From Agrostemma githago (taxonomy: Eukaryota > Streptophyta > Magnoliopsida > Caryophyllales > Caryophyllaceae): a stretch of 64,000 bases of DNA. Location: the NCBI GenBank assembly GCA_958450325.1, contig OY288244.1, positions 30,730,424-30,794,423 on the forward strand, in the 5' to 3' direction. Shown piece after piece: positions 24,130 through 35,028 of this stretch (positions are counted from its first letter, which is position 1; each line of letters opens with the position of its first letter). A program made the position numbers and the translations under genes. A model generated the notes under the pieces. It saw only the letters and a program-made list of their open reading frames with translations. It had not been told where the DNA came from and did no database searches.

Positions 24130-24526
24130 GGATAAGGTAAATCGAGGTAAAAGAGGAAGGTGTTGACTTGGTTGATTGTGTGATCTTTTTTGAATTTAGA
24201 AATGGGCGCCAGCTTCTAGAAGGTGTACTTGGGCTGTTTTTGTGACGGGTTCGTCTTTGACCGGGTTTTGACCCGGTCGCCAAAAGACGGGATTTATTTT
24301 TGGTGTCGGTTTTGGCCCAAATTAGTCTTATTTTGCTCGGAACGACCCACTGGGCCTGAATTTGATGTCTGTTTTGTGAGATTATTACTCCGCTAAAAGT
24401 CCATGTCAGATATTATTGATTTCGGGTCCAAATCCGAGTATACTAAGTCACGTTTGCGTCCGATCATCATCGGGTGTTTGTCGGGAACTGCCATAGACAC
24501 TAGCAGGCAAAATGCGGGTGTCTACA

Positions 24527-25213
24527 GAGCCCCCACTCTGACTGAGGCTTGGACAAGGCGAAAGTCAGAGTAGCTACCAGGCCAATCGCAGATTACGACC
24601 TGGCAGCCTTCCGGTCGGGTCGTTTATAGTCCAGTAGACTAGCGTGAAGGGGTCGCCAGCCATAAGCAGAGGGTCATACCTGTCCTGCCGGTGATAGCTC
24701 CGTGGGGGGTAAAACTTGCTTTTGGAGGTGTAGGAGTACCCGTATGCTGATACATCATGGCTTTGACTGTAGCATTCTGGGATAAATATGGGCTCACGTT
24801 GGGGAGTGAAATAGTGGCGCGGGGACTTGCTTCTGAAGTCTCGGGGTGTACCTGTACGCTGACACATGATAAATTGCATGTAACACATAGGCAAAACACC
24901 GACTTGTGCTGGGGAAAAAGTATTGGATTTTGAAAAGTTGAAATTTTCGAATTTTTTTTTTTTTTGAACTTTAGGAATTTTTAGAAAGGATTTAGGAAAG
25001 CTCAGGATAACTAGATTCCTATTCTGGGTTGAAGTCAGGCCTGTACATGTTGGGGCCCAGTTTACTGAGGAGGCAGGGTTAGTCAGGGTTACTGCCAGGC
25101 TTCCCTATTATAAATACAGGTCTCCCTGCTTCAGTTTACTGCACCTCAAATCAAAACTCTTCTTCTCTTTAACAAAAATCTCTCAGTCCTTCAAGAGGAA
25201 TCAAGTTCCTGCC
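24527..25213 (+). promoter_or_regulatory. Spacer with probable promoter of the antisense gene
   Basis: Lies between the 3' LTR and the antisense gene. A plus-strand TATAAATA at 25109-25116 sits 98 bp before the ATG at 25214, which has a good context (GCCATGG). An A/T-rich tract occurs at about 24940-24965. Two imperfect copies of a GTAC(A/C)CG-TATGCTGA(T/C)AC-like segment occur at about 24730-24760 and 24845-24870. A separate Pol II promoter for this gene is inferred. Confidence 0.55.
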
Positions 25214-26941
25214 ATGGGTATCGAGCATCTCACTTCAATGCTTTTTGCCTGGTCCCAACACTTTCGGGACGAGGACAAAATTCAGCTGACCCAAATGGGG
25301 ATTGTCAGCCTGTTTCCTCTCCGGCGTCTGGTGCCTGATTCACACTTTTTGGATGCTTGTTTGGCGTTTTGGGATACTACCCACCACGTCTTTGCGTTCC
25401 CACGGGGAGAAATATGCCTTCTTCCCGAGGAGATCGCAGCTATCGGGGGTTGGAGCCCTGTTGCTCGTCCCGCCATCCCTCCGTTCTACCCGGACCCGAG
25501 GAGAAGACTGAGGGACTTCTAGGTCTGTCTCATGCTGAGACAGATCGAATGGTGCGGGGAGATACTGTTTCCCTCTTCGACTTGGCTGACAAGTTTATGA
25601 ACAGTCAGGATGTAAGGGCTACGCCTTCTCATAGGCGTAGGGCTTTCGCGTTCTGCATGCTGCACCGCTACATTTTCGAGGGGATGATGGATGCTGACTC
25701 ATGCGTGGGTCAAATTAGACTGATTGGAGTGGTTGACCAGATGGAGACTGGTCATAGCCCTGCTTGGCTAGCCACTGGGGAACTCATCATGGGCCTGGAT
25801 GCTAGGCGACTTGACCCAACCCGGCAATTGACGGGTAGCACCCTCATTCTGCAGGTATACATCTTGCGATTTTTCAATTTTTCTTTTCTCTCTTTTTTTT
25901 GTTTCGCGGTTTCTTGAGGTCCGTAAGTCACTCGATCGAGTGGACCTATCACTCGATCGAGTGATGTCTGTAAAGTGTTTCTGCCGGTCTGTGAAGGGCT
26001 TACTCGATCGAGTCAGATGGTGTACTCGATCGAGTGTCACACCTGACGAGCTTCTGGTTGTCTTAGGGAGCCTTACTCGATCGAGTCAGATGGTGTACTC
26101 GATCGAGTGGGCTGTAGCGAACCATTCTGTTGCTCATAAATTCTGTGTATACTTTTTACAGGTTTGGCTGGCGGAGCGCTTATCGATCATAGAGCCTCCT
26201 CCGAGCGTTCCCAACTACCGTAGCAGCCAAATCAGCTCTAGGGGGCGCCGGATAAGCTCGAATCACCATATAAATCGAGCTTACTGGGACGAGGAATTGG
26301 TGTTCCACGGTGGCCCCTTGATTAGGTGGACGGTTGCTTGGTGGTTTCTTTCCAAGCTGACGGGGTTGGCCAAGAGGGACCAAGCTCGTTACCTTGTGAT
26401 CCTGTCCCTTGACTGGACAGTTCACATCTACCCGGACCGCATTCTGAGGCAGTTCGGTTCGTCTCAGCGCATTCCTGAGACTGAAGCCATTATTAGCGTC
26501 TCGCTCCAACTGACGGACGCTATGTGCGACACCTGGTTGCAGAGATGGTTTACTCGTCCTACATGGACCATTCCCAACCCTTGCCAATCCGCTTTGGTTT
26601 CTCGAGCCTATGAGAAATGGACTTCTGAGGAGTCCGAGGAGGCTCGCAAAGCTCTGAAGGTCGATGAGGCCTTCGAACTGGTCCGTCGGGAGACGGCAAA
26701 GGACAATAGGGGATTCTACGATGAGGGAGAGTCGGGTCTTAAGTCACATACTAAGACTCGAGCTAAAGATGCCGGTGCTAGTGGCACGCGGGGGCGGCAA
26801 AGCCCCCAGACTGACTTGGAGCGGCGACTTGGGCCAAGGCTGGCGGCCCGGGACCGATTAGGTCCGCGTGACCGGCTCCCTGAGCCTGTGAGGGCCCAAC
26901 TTGGGCCTATCGAGGTGGATGAGGACTCGAGTTCCAAGTAA
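25214..26941 (+). pseudogene. Antisense plant-mobile-domain gene of the Retand-like element (two exons)
   Basis: Gene on the strand opposite to gag-pol, ending tail-to-tail with integrase. Exon 1 is 25214-25854 and exon 2 is 26162-26941; the GT-AG intron 25855-26161 falls between codons, so ...LQ joins VWLAERL. A box of this shape (LLQxWxxERL) and an N-terminal half with LxxCLAFWDxTHHVFAFPxGE and IxAIGGW match the plant mobile domain (aminotransferase-like, MAIN-type) family known from transposon-encoded and host meristem proteins. The C-terminus is charged and low in complexity. Exon 1 lacks one base near 25519 (TTC-TAG where TTC-CTA keeps the frame), and an in-frame TAA at 26939 is followed by an open basic tail to 27052. 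An AATAAA signal is at 27188-27193. Extra antisense ORFs are known in Tat/Retand elements; their function is unknown. Confidence 0.75.
25855..26161 (+). other. Intron of the antisense gene with six palindromes
   Basis: Starts GTATAC, ends TTTTTACAG and has a T-rich 3' part. It contains six exact ACTCGATCGAGT palindromes at 25930, 25951, 26002, 26024, 26075 and 26097. They form three pairs spaced 21, 22 and 22 bp, with pair-to-pair distances of 72 and 73 bp. This is the same geometry as in the element's LTRs. Confidence 0.8.
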
Positions 26942-27052
26942 CGAGTCCGGGCTAAGGAGGTCCCTGTGGTGATTCGGGAACACTCTCCTCCGCGTCGTCG
27001 TCAGTGGACGGCCAAGGAGGCCAAGGACAAGGGAAAGGGCAAGATGCCCTAA

Positions 27053-27452
27053 ATACCGAGTCCTTAGTTTTTATTATTTAAATATTATTATTATTTTGTC
27101 GTGTGTTTTTTTTGTAGTTTTTTTTTTTTGGAATTCCTGCATTTGTAATTTTCCCAAGTTTATTGGGGCTCTTTTTTTGTGATAATTAATAAAAGGAAGT
27201 TTATTATTTAAACCGTTCCTGTCTTTTCTCGATTGCATTGGTTGTGCCCTTTTGAGGGGCTGCCTACGTATCCGCGATTAGCAGAATCAAACCAAACGTA
27301 GTTCAGGCTTAAGAAATTTGCAATCTCGAATTACACCAAGACTAATGGTTCAAGATGCTTTGCGACAGTATAATAAATAATTCTAGCTCATTGACTTGCT
27401 TTTTGTAAAATAAATGATTTTGATAAAAATTGCTAATGACATTGAGAAATGG
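27053..27452. other. Spacer between antisense gene and integrase
   Basis: Contains the likely polyadenylation signal AATAAA (27188-27193) and a segment GGGGCTGCCTACGTATCC...GAATCAAACCAAACGTAGTTC (27255-27303). That segment is also found in the second Tat element (about 56684-56736). No gene is seen. Confidence 0.6.
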
Positions 27453-30400
27453 CTAAGGGTAGTAATGCTTCAGCTGGTCCAGGTTGGTTGGGTTAACGAA
27501 CTCATTCCCGTCCAGGTCCGTCAGCATTACTGCTCCCCCTGATAGGATTTTCTTCACCAGATATGGCCCAGCCCAGTTGGGTTTGAATTTTCCCCTTGGG
27601 TCCACTGGTAGTAAAGCTCGAACAGACTTAAGGACTAGATCCCCTTCTTTAATGTTTCTGGGCCTTATCCGCTTGTTGAAAGCCCGTTGGATCCGTTTCT
27701 GGTAAATTTGGATGTTGTTGAGAGCGCGGGATCGTCGTTCGTCTAGTAGAACCAACGAATCGTACCGTGCTCGAACCCAGTCAGCTTCGGGTACTTGACT
27801 TTCTAGCAGAATTCTGAGGGACGGTACCTCTAGCTCAACTGGTTGGACTGCCTCCATCCCATAGGTTAGGTAGTACGGTGTCGCCCCGGTTGCGGTGCGA
27901 ATTGATGTCCGGTACCCCCATAGGGCGAAAGGTATTTTGTCGGGCCAGTCCCGATAATTATCAGCCATCTTTTTGAGTATGGTGACAATCGTTTTATTAG
28001 CTGCCTCTACTGCTCCGTTCGTTTGGGGACGGTATGGCGAGGACGTGTGCCTTTGAATTTTGTATTTAGCCAGTAAGGCCGCGATCTCAGCTTGGAAATG
28101 AGTTCCATGATCACTGATAAAATCATGCGGGATTCCATACCGACATATTATCTTGTTTTGGATAAATTTGGCGACATGTTTAGCATTGAGGATGCGATAT
28201 GATTCAGCTTCGACCCATTTGGTGAAGTAGTCGATAGCTACCAAAATGAAGCAGTGCCCGCCAGTACCGGAGGGATTCACCTTCCCGATTATGTCGATAC
28301 CCCATGTTGAGAATGGTCAGGGTGACGTCATGGTATAGAGCAGAGATGGCGGCATATGTTGCACATTGCCAAAGATTTGGCAGTTATGGCAATGTTTGAC
28401 ATATAACTGGCAGTCGGCCTCCATGGTGTTCTAGTAATACCCGAGCCTCATGATTTTTCGGACCAGCATGTGAGCATTCATGTGTGGACCGTTTTCGCCA
28501 TCATGTACTTCGGCCATTACTTTCTCGGCCTTATATTTGTCAGCACAAAGGAGAAGAGCCCCCTGTGCCGTCTTTTTGTACAGCTGCCCGTCATCAGTAC
28601 GGATGAACTGGGTGGCTAGCCTCCGTAAGGCTTTCTTGGCTCGACCCTCGGTCCCGGGAGGATACTCTCCGCTGGTCAGGTATGTTAACACAGCCTGGTA
28701 CCAAGGTTTGGGATCAGTGATCTCGATGTCTTCGATGTCATGGACGTATGCCGGCTCGGACCGTCTTTCGACGCAAATTGGCATACTGGTCATGTGGTCG
28801 GGAATGTTCAGTAAAGATGCCAATTTTGAGAGTGCATCTGCAAACTGATTTTCTTCTCGAGGCAGGTATATGTACTCTACCTTCTGGAATTGCTTCTCGA
28901 GATCCCTTACTCGTGCCTAGTAGGCCACGATATTAGCATTCCGAGTCTTCCATTTTTGGAGTGCTTGGTTAATGACCAAGGATGAGTCGCCATGTACCCG
29001 GAGATTTGTGATCCCTAGGTTGGCGGCGGCTTGTAGCCCGTAAATGCATGCTTCGTACTCTGCTGCATTATTGGTAACATCAAAGTCCAGTTTGATGGAG
29101 ACGGGAGTATGCTCCACTCTTGGTGAAATTAGGAGGATCCCGACTCCGAACCCTCGAAAATTAGATGCCCCATCGAAGTATAAATCCCATGTTTCAGCAT
29201 CAGTATGGAAAATATCTTCGTCTGGGAAGGACCAGGTATCGGTGTGTCCTTCTTCGGTTACCGGGCTATCGGCGAGGAATTCAGCTACTACCCGTTCCTT
29301 AATTGCCTTTAGCGGTACAAATTTCAGGTCGAACTCTGCCAACATTAGAGTCCATCTTGAAATCCGGCCATTGAGGATGGGCTTTTCGAAGAGGTACTTG
29401 ATCGGGTCCATCTTGGATAGAACATGGACCTCATAGCTGAGCATATAGTGTCGAAGCTTCTTAGTGGCCCAGACTAGAGCCAAGCACGTCTTTTCGAGCA
29501 TGGTATATTTGCACTCATACTCTAAAAACTTCTTGCTGATATAATAGATGGCTCGTTCTTCGGAGTCAACTGTCTGAGCCAGCATAGCCCCCATGGCTGT
29601 CTCGGTCGTTGTTAGGTATAACGACAGAGGCTAACCGGGTTGAGGTGGCATCAAAACCGGCGGAGCAGACATAATTTCTTTGATTTTGTCGAAAGCAGCT
29701 TGGCACTTGTCATCCCATAGTATTCGTTCCCCTATTTTCAGTTTCTTGAAAATTGGTTCACACACCATGGTTAACTTGGAAATGAATCGACTAATGTACT
29801 GGACTTTCCCGAGGAATCCCCTTATTTCTTTTTCGGTTTTAGGAGCTTGCATCTCGGTAATGGCTTTGATTTTAGCTGGGTCGACCTCGATACCTCGTTG
29901 GCTAACGATATGACCCAGTAATTTGCCTGACGTTACCCCAAAACTGCACTTTTGAGGGTTTAGCCTCATGTTGTATTTGCGCAATCGGGTGAAAAATTTC
30001 CTTAGGGCGGTGATGTGACCGTCCCGTTCTTTGGATTTAACGATCATGTCGTCTACATAGACCTCTACCTCTTTATGCATCATGTCGTGTAGTAAGGTGG
30101 TAGCGGTCCTTTGGTATGTGGCCCCGGCATTAATGAGACCAAATGGCATGACGGTGTAACAGTAAGTCCCCCAAGGTGTAGTGAAGGTAGTCTTACTCAT
30201 GTCTTCTTCCGCCATCTTGATTTGATTATATCCGGCATACCCGTCCATAAATGACAGAAGGGCATGATCGGCCGTGTTATCCACCAGTATATCGATGTGT
30301 GGTAACGGAAAATCATCCTTCGGGCTTGCTTTGTTAAGATCCCGAAAATCTACGCATACCCGCACCTTACCGTCCTTTTTAGGAACCGGCACGATGTTGG

Positions 30401-31379
30401 CGACTCAGTCCGGATATTCGGACACTTGTATGAAGCCGGCTTTGAACTGTTTGTCGACTTCTTCCTTTACTTTGAGAGACCACTCGGGCCTCATTCGACG
30501 AAGCTTCTGTTTGACCGGTTTGCACCCGTCTTTGATAGGTATGCGGTGCTCGGCTATTTCCCGGTCTATCCCCGGCATGTCCTTGTAGGACCACGCGAAG
30601 ACGTCTTTGAACTCTTGGAGAAGGTTTATAAACTGTTGTTTCTCCTCGGGATCTAAGGATAACCCTATCTTAAGTATCTGAGGCTCTAAGGTTGTTCCCA
30701 CGTTTATGGACTCGGTCTCTTCAATTACCGGATTCCGGGATTCCCTTTGCTCTAGTTGCTCGACCAGATGTGGAGGTAAGGGTACCTGTTCATCGGATTT
30801 CTCAATGTCATAGCATAAAATATTTTTGAAAGCAGGATTTAAAAGAGACAAGTCGTAAGCAGAACGGTTGTTATTATTGATTGAAAACTTGGAAAACAGC
30901 TCAAAGAGAGCAGCCATCTGATCATTGGTCAGTGGCGGGATTGGTAAAGCACTCGGGACAGACCCCGAAGTGCCAGCAGCAGGAATGATAGAAGGGAGGG
31001 GGGTTACAGGAGTGACTCTAGCACCGACTTCTCTAGACTCGACCTCAGACTCTGACTCAGACTCCGACTCGGACTCGGACTCAGACTCAGGCATGTCTCC
31101 CTCTCCGGCGACCAGCTTGTAGATCCTTCCTTGACTGTCAGTCCACTTGACAGTCTTCCTCCAGGCCCTTTTTCCCGTCTCGGAATCAACATCCGAGATC
31201 AGCTTGGTCGGGTCAAACCTGTTGCTGCGGAGAATCAGGTTGACCAGGTCTTCCTTTGGAGTCGGGGCTATGGTGTCTTCCCCGAAGAGCAGCCTTAGCG
31301 CGGGCTCGGCATCATCCGCTCCGTCGGACTGGATGAGGGCGAACACCTCATCCGGGATGTAGTTGCAATTCCGGGCCAA
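27453..31379 (-). pseudogene. Tat pol: reverse transcriptase, dual RNase H, integrase (in-frame stops)
   Basis: One continuous frame from 31379 to 27453, and the same frame as gag-pro upstream. An acidic (Ser-Glu)n linker lies at about 31020-31090. RT has VPKKDGKVRVCVDFRDLN, a PFGL block and YVDDM (about 30055). It is followed by the Ty3-type RNase H (EYECKYTMLEKTCLALVWA) and then a second, archaeal-type RNase H (YFDGAS, NNAAEYEA, GDSSLV). The extra RNase H is a hallmark of the Tat clade. Integrase shows the catalytic D (VAIDYFTKW), D (ISDHGTHF) and E (GAVEAANKT). Stop codons interrupt it at 30405-30407, 29631-29633, 28917-28919, 28431-28433 and 28317-28319, with no frameshift. At least three replace Trp codons expected from family patterns. 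This copy cannot make active pol. Confidence 0.92.
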
Positions 31380-31451
31380 GTGGGTCCCGAGGTGCGTAGC
31401 ATTGGGTTGGTAGAGTCCAACCTGGATGGCCCCGAATACGGGTGTGACAAA

Positions 31452-33869
31452 TTAGTCAGACAACCGTGGGCTGTAAGGGCTCAAGTAGATTCCCTTCATG
31501 ATGTTGCAGGCCTTTTCGATTCCTGCTCGGACAACGTTGTCCAGAGTGAGGGCATAGCCAAGGCCGAAGTGAGAGTCTTCGTCCTTGAGAACCTCGATGA
31601 TCTTCCCAGCTGGAAGGTCGGGTCGAGAGGTAGCCCCCGGAAGGTACCCTAGGTTCTGTAGCATTGTGTCAATGCTCGTGGTGAAGTAAGGCCTAAAAAG
31701 GTACTCTTCCTCGATCATCCCCACAAAGTCGAACCCCCAGAGGTCCGTGCGGCCCGCGGCGTTACAGCTAGCCACGGTCATTGGGGTTGCCTCTAAAGTA
31801 ATAACACTGTCGAGTAGAGGCATCTTGATCGTACGGTGGAGGGTGGAGGACACAGCTTTCACCGCGTGAATCCACGGCCTTCCTAGGAGCAAGTTGAATG
31901 ATGAGGTGACATCAATCACCTGAAATTCAAGCTCCTTTTCTATCGGGCCCGTGATGATAGTCAGTTTTATGGCCCCAGCTACCGACTTTGGACTCCCATC
32001 AGAGGCTTGGATGGTTTGAGCAGTCGGGATGTAGTCAGCCTCGGTAATGCCGAGGGCTTTGGCGGTCCTTAGAGGAAGGACATTCACGGCTGACCCGTCG
32101 TCGACTAGGGTCATCGGGAGGTATTTTCCTCGGCAAATCACCGTGATGTAAAGGGCCAGGTTGTGGGAGGTCCCGAATGGCGGCAGATCGGCTTCGGAAA
32201 ATGTGATCATTGGGCCTCCTTCTTTGGCCTTACCCTTTAGGTGGGGTAGGACCGTGGCTACCATTTCAGCAGGGGTTGCCAGAGAGTCGATCTTGACTTG
32301 ATCGAGAGCCTTTGTAAGTGCTTCTCGATGTTCTTGAGAGCCAACAAGGAGTTGCCATATAGTGAGGTCAACTCGGGTTCTCTTCAATTGCTTCGCGATG
32401 GCCGTTTCGGCGGTCGGCTCTTCAGGGGCGACTTCCATCCCGAGTGGATCGGTGATGGTTGCCGAGATAGGGGTGTCCCTAGTGCTTGTGGCTAAATAGG
32501 GACGACCAAGGTTGTTGCTGGCTAGGACCCGAGTTTTAGCCTCTCGGATCTGTTCAGGGGTGATGGGAACGGTTTCCCCTTTAGCGAGGTAGATATCATC
32601 CTCGTCGTCAAACCAGATCCCGTTCACTTGCGGGATGTAGGGGGAGATAAGGTGAGAGCAGTCAATCACCTCCCCGGCAAAGATGGCATGGGAGCTGAAA
32701 GGGTTCTCCTTGTTGCTGGGCTTATCTCCGGGTAGCGGGATTTTACCGCTTTCAATCAGGTCCTGAATCAAGTGCTTCAGCTTCCAACATTTTTCGGTGT
32801 CATGCCCATTGCCCCGGTGGTATCGACAATAGGCCTGAGCATTGTAGTTCTTGGAGCGCCGCTCGACCGGAACTTCAGGAGTTGGGCCTATCGGTTGGAT
32901 TAGGCCTTTGGAGGATAGCCTTTGTAAGGCATAAGTATAGGTAGTACCTATATCAGTGAAGACCCGAGGTGGGGTGTTCTTCTTGGACGGGGCATCTAGT
33001 AGATTAACCGCGTCAAAAATGCTGCGGGTTGCAGCCTGGGGCTTAGTGGTGGAGGAAAAGGCCCCTTGGTATCCTTTGCTAGTAGCCTTAGTGAGGCTTT
33101 CTAGTCTCAGGTCGTCTTCGATCCTCATACCCATTTCAGTAAGGGTGGTGAAATTGGGTATGACAGCGTACCGGAGGTGAACCCGGTAGGAGGGGAGGAG
33201 GTTCTTGACAAAAGCTTCCACCAAAGTCTTCTCATTGGGCTTATCGACCAATTTCACGCTCTCGGCTCTCCAGCGTTGAAGGTATTTAGTGAAACCTTCC
33301 TTTGGCTCTTGGGCCATGACCTCTAGAGATCGCATTTTGGTTTGGATCTCGGTGTTGTCAGCATAGTTCCGAGCGAACTCGGTAGCCACATCATCCCATG
33401 TAGGGTATTTTTTCGGGTCTAGCCTATAGTACCAGGCCCGTGGGTGCTTCTCAAGGGATGCAGCAAAGAGATTCTTGAACATGGTCGAATCCACTCCCTT
33501 GATGGCCATGAATTCCTTGAAGGCCCGCACATGTAGTAACGGGTCCTCAGTTCCCTCGAACATGGGCAAACCTGTGAGGTTCAGGTTTGCGGGCAGCTTG
33601 TCACTCAGCGGGTTGTACTCTCGACTATTCTCCCGATGAATGTTGTTGCTTCCAGCCAAATGGACTTGTTCCTCTAGCCGGCGCACCGCGCTGACTAGTT
33701 CAGCAAGAGGCTCATTGGCCTCGACATTAGGAGCCCTTTGCTCCACCGTAGCTAGGCGAGCAACAATGGCTACCTGGCCAGCCCTCATTTCGGTCAGTTG
33801 GGCTTCGATGTCGGTCTGCTTCGCGACCATGGCGTCTAAAGAGGTTTGTAGGCTGTTCAAAGTAACCAT
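31452..33869 (-). CDS. Tat gag-protease polyprotein, 805 aa
   Basis: Uninterrupted ORF from ATG at 33869. Residues about 1-90 are helical and Gln/Glu-rich. The capsid/retrotransposon-gag domain starts near residue 105 (GLPMFEGTEDP) and extends through AWYYRLDP, RNYADN and LQRWRAESVKL to about 260. A zinc-binding block (YCRYHRGNGHDTEKC) lies near residue 355. The retropepsin-like protease has VDDGSAVNVLP near residue 590 and LLLGRPWIHAV about 70 residues later. The active site reads D-D-G-S rather than D-T/S-G. The stop is TAA (31452-31454); pol continues in the same frame after it, so the stop could be a mutated sense codon or a natural gag-pro terminator. The ORF appears intact, but the downstream pol is not. 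Confidence 0.92.
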   Translation of the reverse strand: MVTLNSLQTSLDAMVAKQTDIEAQLTEMRAGQVAIVARLATVEQRAPNVEANEPLAELVSAVRRLEEQVHLAGSNNIHRENSREYNPLSDKLPANLNLTGLPMFEGTEDPLLHVRAFKEFMAIKGVDSTMFKNLFAASLEKHPRAWYYRLDPKKYPTWDDVATEFARNYADNTEIQTKMRSLEVMAQEPKEGFTKYLQRWRAESVKLVDKPNEKTLVEAFVKNLLPSYRVHLRYAVIPNFTTLTEMGMRIEDDLRLESLTKATSKGYQGAFSSTTKPQAATRSIFDAVNLLDAPSKKNTPPRVFTDIGTTYTYALQRLSSKGLIQPIGPTPEVPVERRSKNYNAQAYCRYHRGNGHDTEKCWKLKHLIQDLIESGKIPLPGDKPSNKENPFSSHAIFAGEVIDCSHLISPYIPQVNGIWFDDEDDIYLAKGETVPITPEQIREAKTRVLASNNLGRPYLATSTRDTPISATITDPLGMEVAPEEPTAETAIAKQLKRTRVDLTIWQLLVGSQEHREALTKALDQVKIDSLATPAEMVATVLPHLKGKAKEGGPMITFSEADLPPFGTSHNLALYITVICRGKYLPMTLVDDGSAVNVLPLRTAKALGITEADYIPTAQTIQASDGSPKSVAGAIKLTIITGPIEKELEFQVIDVTSSFNLLLGRPWIHAVKAVSSTLHRTIKMPLLDSVITLEATPMTVASCNAAGRTDLWGFDFVGMIEEEYLFRPYFTTSIDTMLQNLGYLPGATSRPDLPAGKIIEVLKDEDSHFGLGYALTLDNVVRAGIEKACNIMKGIYLSPYSPRLSD

Positions 33870-35028
33870 CCTTCGAGCGTGTCTAGTTGCTGGCGGCCTG
33901 TCTGTAAGAACACCGCGTAATCAGAAACTGAACCCAGATCTTGGTAAAAAAGGAAAAGTATATCCCGAGCGACACTAGGAAAGAAGACTAGAGAGTCGAG
34001 AAAGACATCTAGACGGATGACTCGATGGGTGGTATAACTTCCTTAGGAATTTGGCTTTGTGGGCCTAATCCCGTTCGAAGGAAGGTCCACGTGAGACTTT
34101 TTCCCCAGACTTTTGACTCGAGTTTATGGACGGACTTTCCTTTGTAGGGGTATGCCCTACGTGGGTCGGTCGTGCCTTGACGGATAAGGCGGACTCGGGA
34201 ACGGGGGAAAACTCGTGATATAGGATCAGCGGAGTTTCGACGCTATAGACCTTCGACATACTATGCAAAGACCCGACACACGGCTAGACGGTAGGTCCTA
34301 TAATAAGGAAGGTTTACTAGGATAGTTGGATGTTTGAATTTTGAATATAAAGTGGATGAATTTCCGAGAGTTTGGAAATTAAAAACGGAATTTCGAAAAC
34401 CAAGATTAGAATTTTGAAAACTCAGAAAATCGAGATGGTGTTGGAAATTCATGAATTAAAACGGGCAGCATGCCGACTAAAGAAAAAGGATGTTTTGAGT
34501 CAAATCGTTTGATCCTAAATTTCGGCGGCATTCCGAGCTTTGAAAATTGGATATTTTGAAAAGGCGGGTCCCGAAACGGACAGCATTTCGGGTTTTTCAA
34601 AATTCGAGTGTTTTTGAAAAGATGCATTTTTTGAAATGACGGTTTTTTGAAAAATGACACGGAAACCAAGTAGCACGTAGTCAAACAAGCATTATAACGA
34701 CGCTTATGTATGCTTTACACTAAGTCTCGGACGGTCAGAGTAGGGTCTATACCAACAACGATAGCATTCTCACGAAACGGGACGGACTTCCTAGCCGATC
34801 TGGAACTAGGACCTGCCGTAAAACCCCGGTGAGTTCCGCCATCGAAGTCTTTAGTGCACCCATGTAGGAATGCACCGTGGTATAGTGGGACGTCGGTCAC
34901 AAGTAACCAGCCCGGGCAAAATTTGGGTTATGCATGAACCATTAAACTAATGCGCGCACACTAATATTCGAACGATTTCTCTTCGAGTCTCACCCTAGGA
35001 ACCCCGATGACATGTGGTACATCAGGTG
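33870..35028 (-). other. Leader region between primer site and gag
   Basis: About 1.16 kb of 5' untranslated sequence on the minus strand. Short ORFs exist, but none shows a known domain. AAAATTCGA/TTTCGAAA-like repeats occur at about 34330-34660. It would contain packaging and dimerisation signals if the element follows the norm, but I cannot identify them. Confidence 0.6.

Larger units (their letters stand above)
21892..24526 (-). repeat. 3' LTR of the Retand-like element
   Basis: Begins TGTGGACATG and ends GTGTCTACA, followed by GAGCCCCCACTCTGACT, which on the minus strand is a polypurine tract (GTGGGGGCTC) next to the LTR. It contains palindrome clusters at 22889-23065 and 24000-24129 and a minus-strand TATA box. 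Confidence 0.94.

Noticed and set aside
31023..31092. Ser-Glu repeat between protease and RT as a possible separate gene
   Set aside because: It is in frame with pol and looks like a simple-sequence linker; no start or independent ORF.
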